Assembly: GCA_028706735.1 (NCBI GenBank)
Contig: JAQTVS010000114.1
Span: forward strand, 1 to 8,279
Reading direction: 5' to 3'
DNA: 8,279 bases
Origin: Thiomonas sp.
GTDB taxonomy: Bacteria > Pseudomonadota > Gammaproteobacteria > Burkholderiales > Burkholderiaceae_C
Of this stretch, positions 6,852 through 8,279 are shown in pieces; positions within the stretch are counted from its first letter, which is position 1, and each line of letters starts with the position of its first letter. Below the pieces are notes generated by a model. It did not search any database, was not told where the DNA came from, and saw only the letters and a program-made list of their open reading frames with translations. A program made the position numbers and the translations under genes.

Positions 6852-8279
6852 ATGAAAATTTCCCGCTTTTTCATTTCCACCCAAAAAGATGATCCGGCGG
6901 ACGCCGACGTTCGCAGCCAAGCGTTGATGTTGCGCGCGGGCATGATCAAAAAGCATGCCGCCGGGCTTTACAGCTATCTGCCGCTGGGTTTGCGCAGCAT
7001 CCGCAAGGTCGAAGCCATCGTGCGCGAGGAAATGAACCGCGCGGGCGCCATCGAGTTGCTGATGCCGGTGGTGCAGCCGGCGGAGCTGTGGCAGGAGACT
7101 GGGCGGCTGGACAAGTTCGGGCCCGAGCTGTTGCGCATCAAAGACCGGCATGACCGCGAATTTGTGATTCAGCCGACATCCGAGGAAGTGGTGACCGATC
7201 TGGTGCGCAGCGAGGTGCGGAGTTGGCGGCAACTGCCGCTCAATTTCTATCACATTCAGACCAAGTTCCGCGATGAGCGCCGCCCGCGTTTTGGCGTGAT
7301 GCGCGCGCGTGAGTTCACCATGAAGGACGCCTACTCCTTTGACCGCGACTTTGAGGCGGCGCAGGTCAGCTACCGCGCGATGTTCGACGCCTATGTGCGC
7401 ATCTTCCAGCGCTTCGGCTTCGAGTTCCGCGCCGTGGCGGCGGATTCGGGGGCCATCGGCGGCTCGCTGAGTCACGAATTCCACGTCATTGCCGATACCG
7501 GGGAGGATGCCATTGCCTACTGCGAGGGCTCCGACTTTGCCGCGAACATCGAAAAGGCCGAAGCCCTGCCGTTGATCGCAACGCGCGCAGCGCCAGCGCA
7601 AGCCCTGCAAAAGACGCCCACGCCGGGCGCAGCCAAATGCGAGGACGTCGCCACGCTGCTGGGCATCCCCTTGCAGCAGACCATCAAGTCGGTCGTGCTC
7701 GCAGTGGATGGCGACAGGCCCGGACAGGCCGCAACCATCGTGCTGCTGCTGGTGCGCGGCGATCATGCGGTGAACGAGGTCAAGGTGAGCAAACTTGCCG
7801 GTCTGGCCAACACCCGCATGGCAACCGAGGCCGAGATTGTGGCCACGTTTGGCACGCCGCCGGGCTACCTCGGGCCGATTGCCACTGTGCATCCGGTTCG
7901 CGTGATTGCCGACCGCACCGTGGCGAATATGAACGACTTTGTCGTCGGCGCCAACGCGGAGGGTTTCCACTACACCGGTGTCAACTGGGGGCGTGATCTG
8001 CCTGAGGCCGAAGTGGCCGACATCCGCAATGTCCAGGCGGGCGATCCCAGCCCGGACGGCAAAGGCGCGCTGTCGATCTGTCGCGGCATCGAGGTGGGGC
8101 ATGTGTTCTATCTGGGCACCAAATATTCGGCCGCGATGGGTGCGACTTTTCTTGACGACAAGGGCAAGTCGCAAACGCTGGAAATGGGCTGCTACGGCAT
8201 CGGCATCACCCGGATTCTGGGCGCCTGCATCGAGCAAAATCACGACGCCAAGGGCATGGTCTGGCCAGACGCGATCGCG
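6852..8279 (+). CDS. proS: Prolyl-tRNA synthetase (3' end missing)
   Basis: This class II enzyme charges tRNA-Pro. The first 476 codons are present, and about 100 more, including the anticodon-binding domain, should lie past the right edge. The start [10 protein letters not shown] fits the usual bacterial ProS beginning. Motif 2 is around 139-164 ([20 protein letters not shown]) and TSEE is at 109-112. A YbaK-type editing insertion covers about 225-405 with lysine 279 at the position of the E. coli editing lysine. It removes alanine misattached to tRNA-Pro. Motif 3, GIGITR, is at 449-454. The insertion marks it as the long bacterial-type ProS. No Shine-Dalgarno sequence precedes the ATG, yet no better upstream start exists. 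It is divergent from rppH, and its own promoter was not identified. A tRNA-Pro gene lies about 5.8 kb away in the same window. Confidence 0.96.
   Translation, partial: MKISRFFISTQKDDPADADVRSQALMLRAGMIKKHAAGLYSYLPLGLRSIRKVEAIVREEMNRAGAIELLMPVVQPAELWQETGRLDKFGPELLRIKDRHDREFVIQPTSEEVVTDLVRSEVRSWRQLPLNFYHIQTKFRDERRPRFGVMRAREFTMKDAYSFDRDFEAAQVSYRAMFDAYVRIFQRFGFEFRAVAADSGAIGGSLSHEFHVIADTGEDAIAYCEGSDFAANIEKAEALPLIATRAAPAQALQKTPTPGAAKCEDVATLLGIPLQQTIKSVVLAVDGDRPGQAATIVLLLVRGDHAVNEVKVSKLAGLANTRMATEAEIVATFGTPPGYLGPIATVHPVRVIADRTVANMNDFVVGANAEGFHYTGVNWGRDLPEAEVADIRNVQAGDPSPDGKGALSICRGIEVGHVFYLGTKYSAAMGATFLDDKGKSQTLEMGCYGIGITRILGACIEQNHDAKGMVWPDAIA

Noticed and set aside
6738..8243. A 501-codon open frame on the minus strand opposite proS
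   Set aside because: It runs fully antisense to a clear prolyl-tRNA synthetase with all family motifs. Its product is rich in His, Ala and Arg in the way typical of GC-rich antisense frames, and it contains no recognisable domain.

Overview
The window looks like a stretch of a betaproteobacterial (Burkholderiales-type) chromosome with the edge of an integrated element at its left end. Evidence for the lineage is the gene order ispB / rplU-rpmA-obgE-proB / CNP1-like-rppH / proS, which I recall as conserved in Burkholderiales, together with the high GC content. I cannot name the genus with confidence.

Left part (1-1030): accessory DNA next to a tRNA-Pro(CGG) gene on the minus strand. Downstream of the tRNA 3' end lies its terminator, then a short region with an operator-like palindrome and a tandem 9-bp repeat. 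Next comes a tyrosine-recombinase (integrase) gene reading away from the tRNA. The integrase is cut off before its catalytic domain by the left end of an IS110-family insertion sequence, whose transposase start runs off the window edge. This is the usual arrangement of an island integrated at a tRNA 3' end, here probably immobilised by the IS insertion.

Middle part (1055-5332): ispB (long-chain polyprenyl diphosphate synthase) on the minus strand with its own terminator, divergent from a plus-strand cluster. That cluster is rplU and rpmA (ribosomal proteins L21 and L27), a branched terminator, then obgE (ribosome-assembly GTPase, GTG start) and proB (glutamate 5-kinase). obgE and proB overlap by 14 nt.

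Right part (5354-8279): convergent with proB is a minus-strand pair, rppH (RNA pyrophosphohydrolase) followed by a CNP1-like exported protein gene, coupled through an ATGA overlap. proS (prolyl-tRNA synthetase) is divergent from rppH and runs off the right edge. A strong sigma-70-type promoter for rppH lies between them.

The most unusual item is a small MITE-like element of about 193 bp with perfect 21-bp terminal inverted repeats (counting the flanking TA). It sits inside the signal-peptide coding region of the CNP1-like gene. It adds exactly 65 in-frame, stop-free codons, and removing it with one TA restores an ordinary signal peptide. No CRISPR array, phage structural gene or defence operon is visible.
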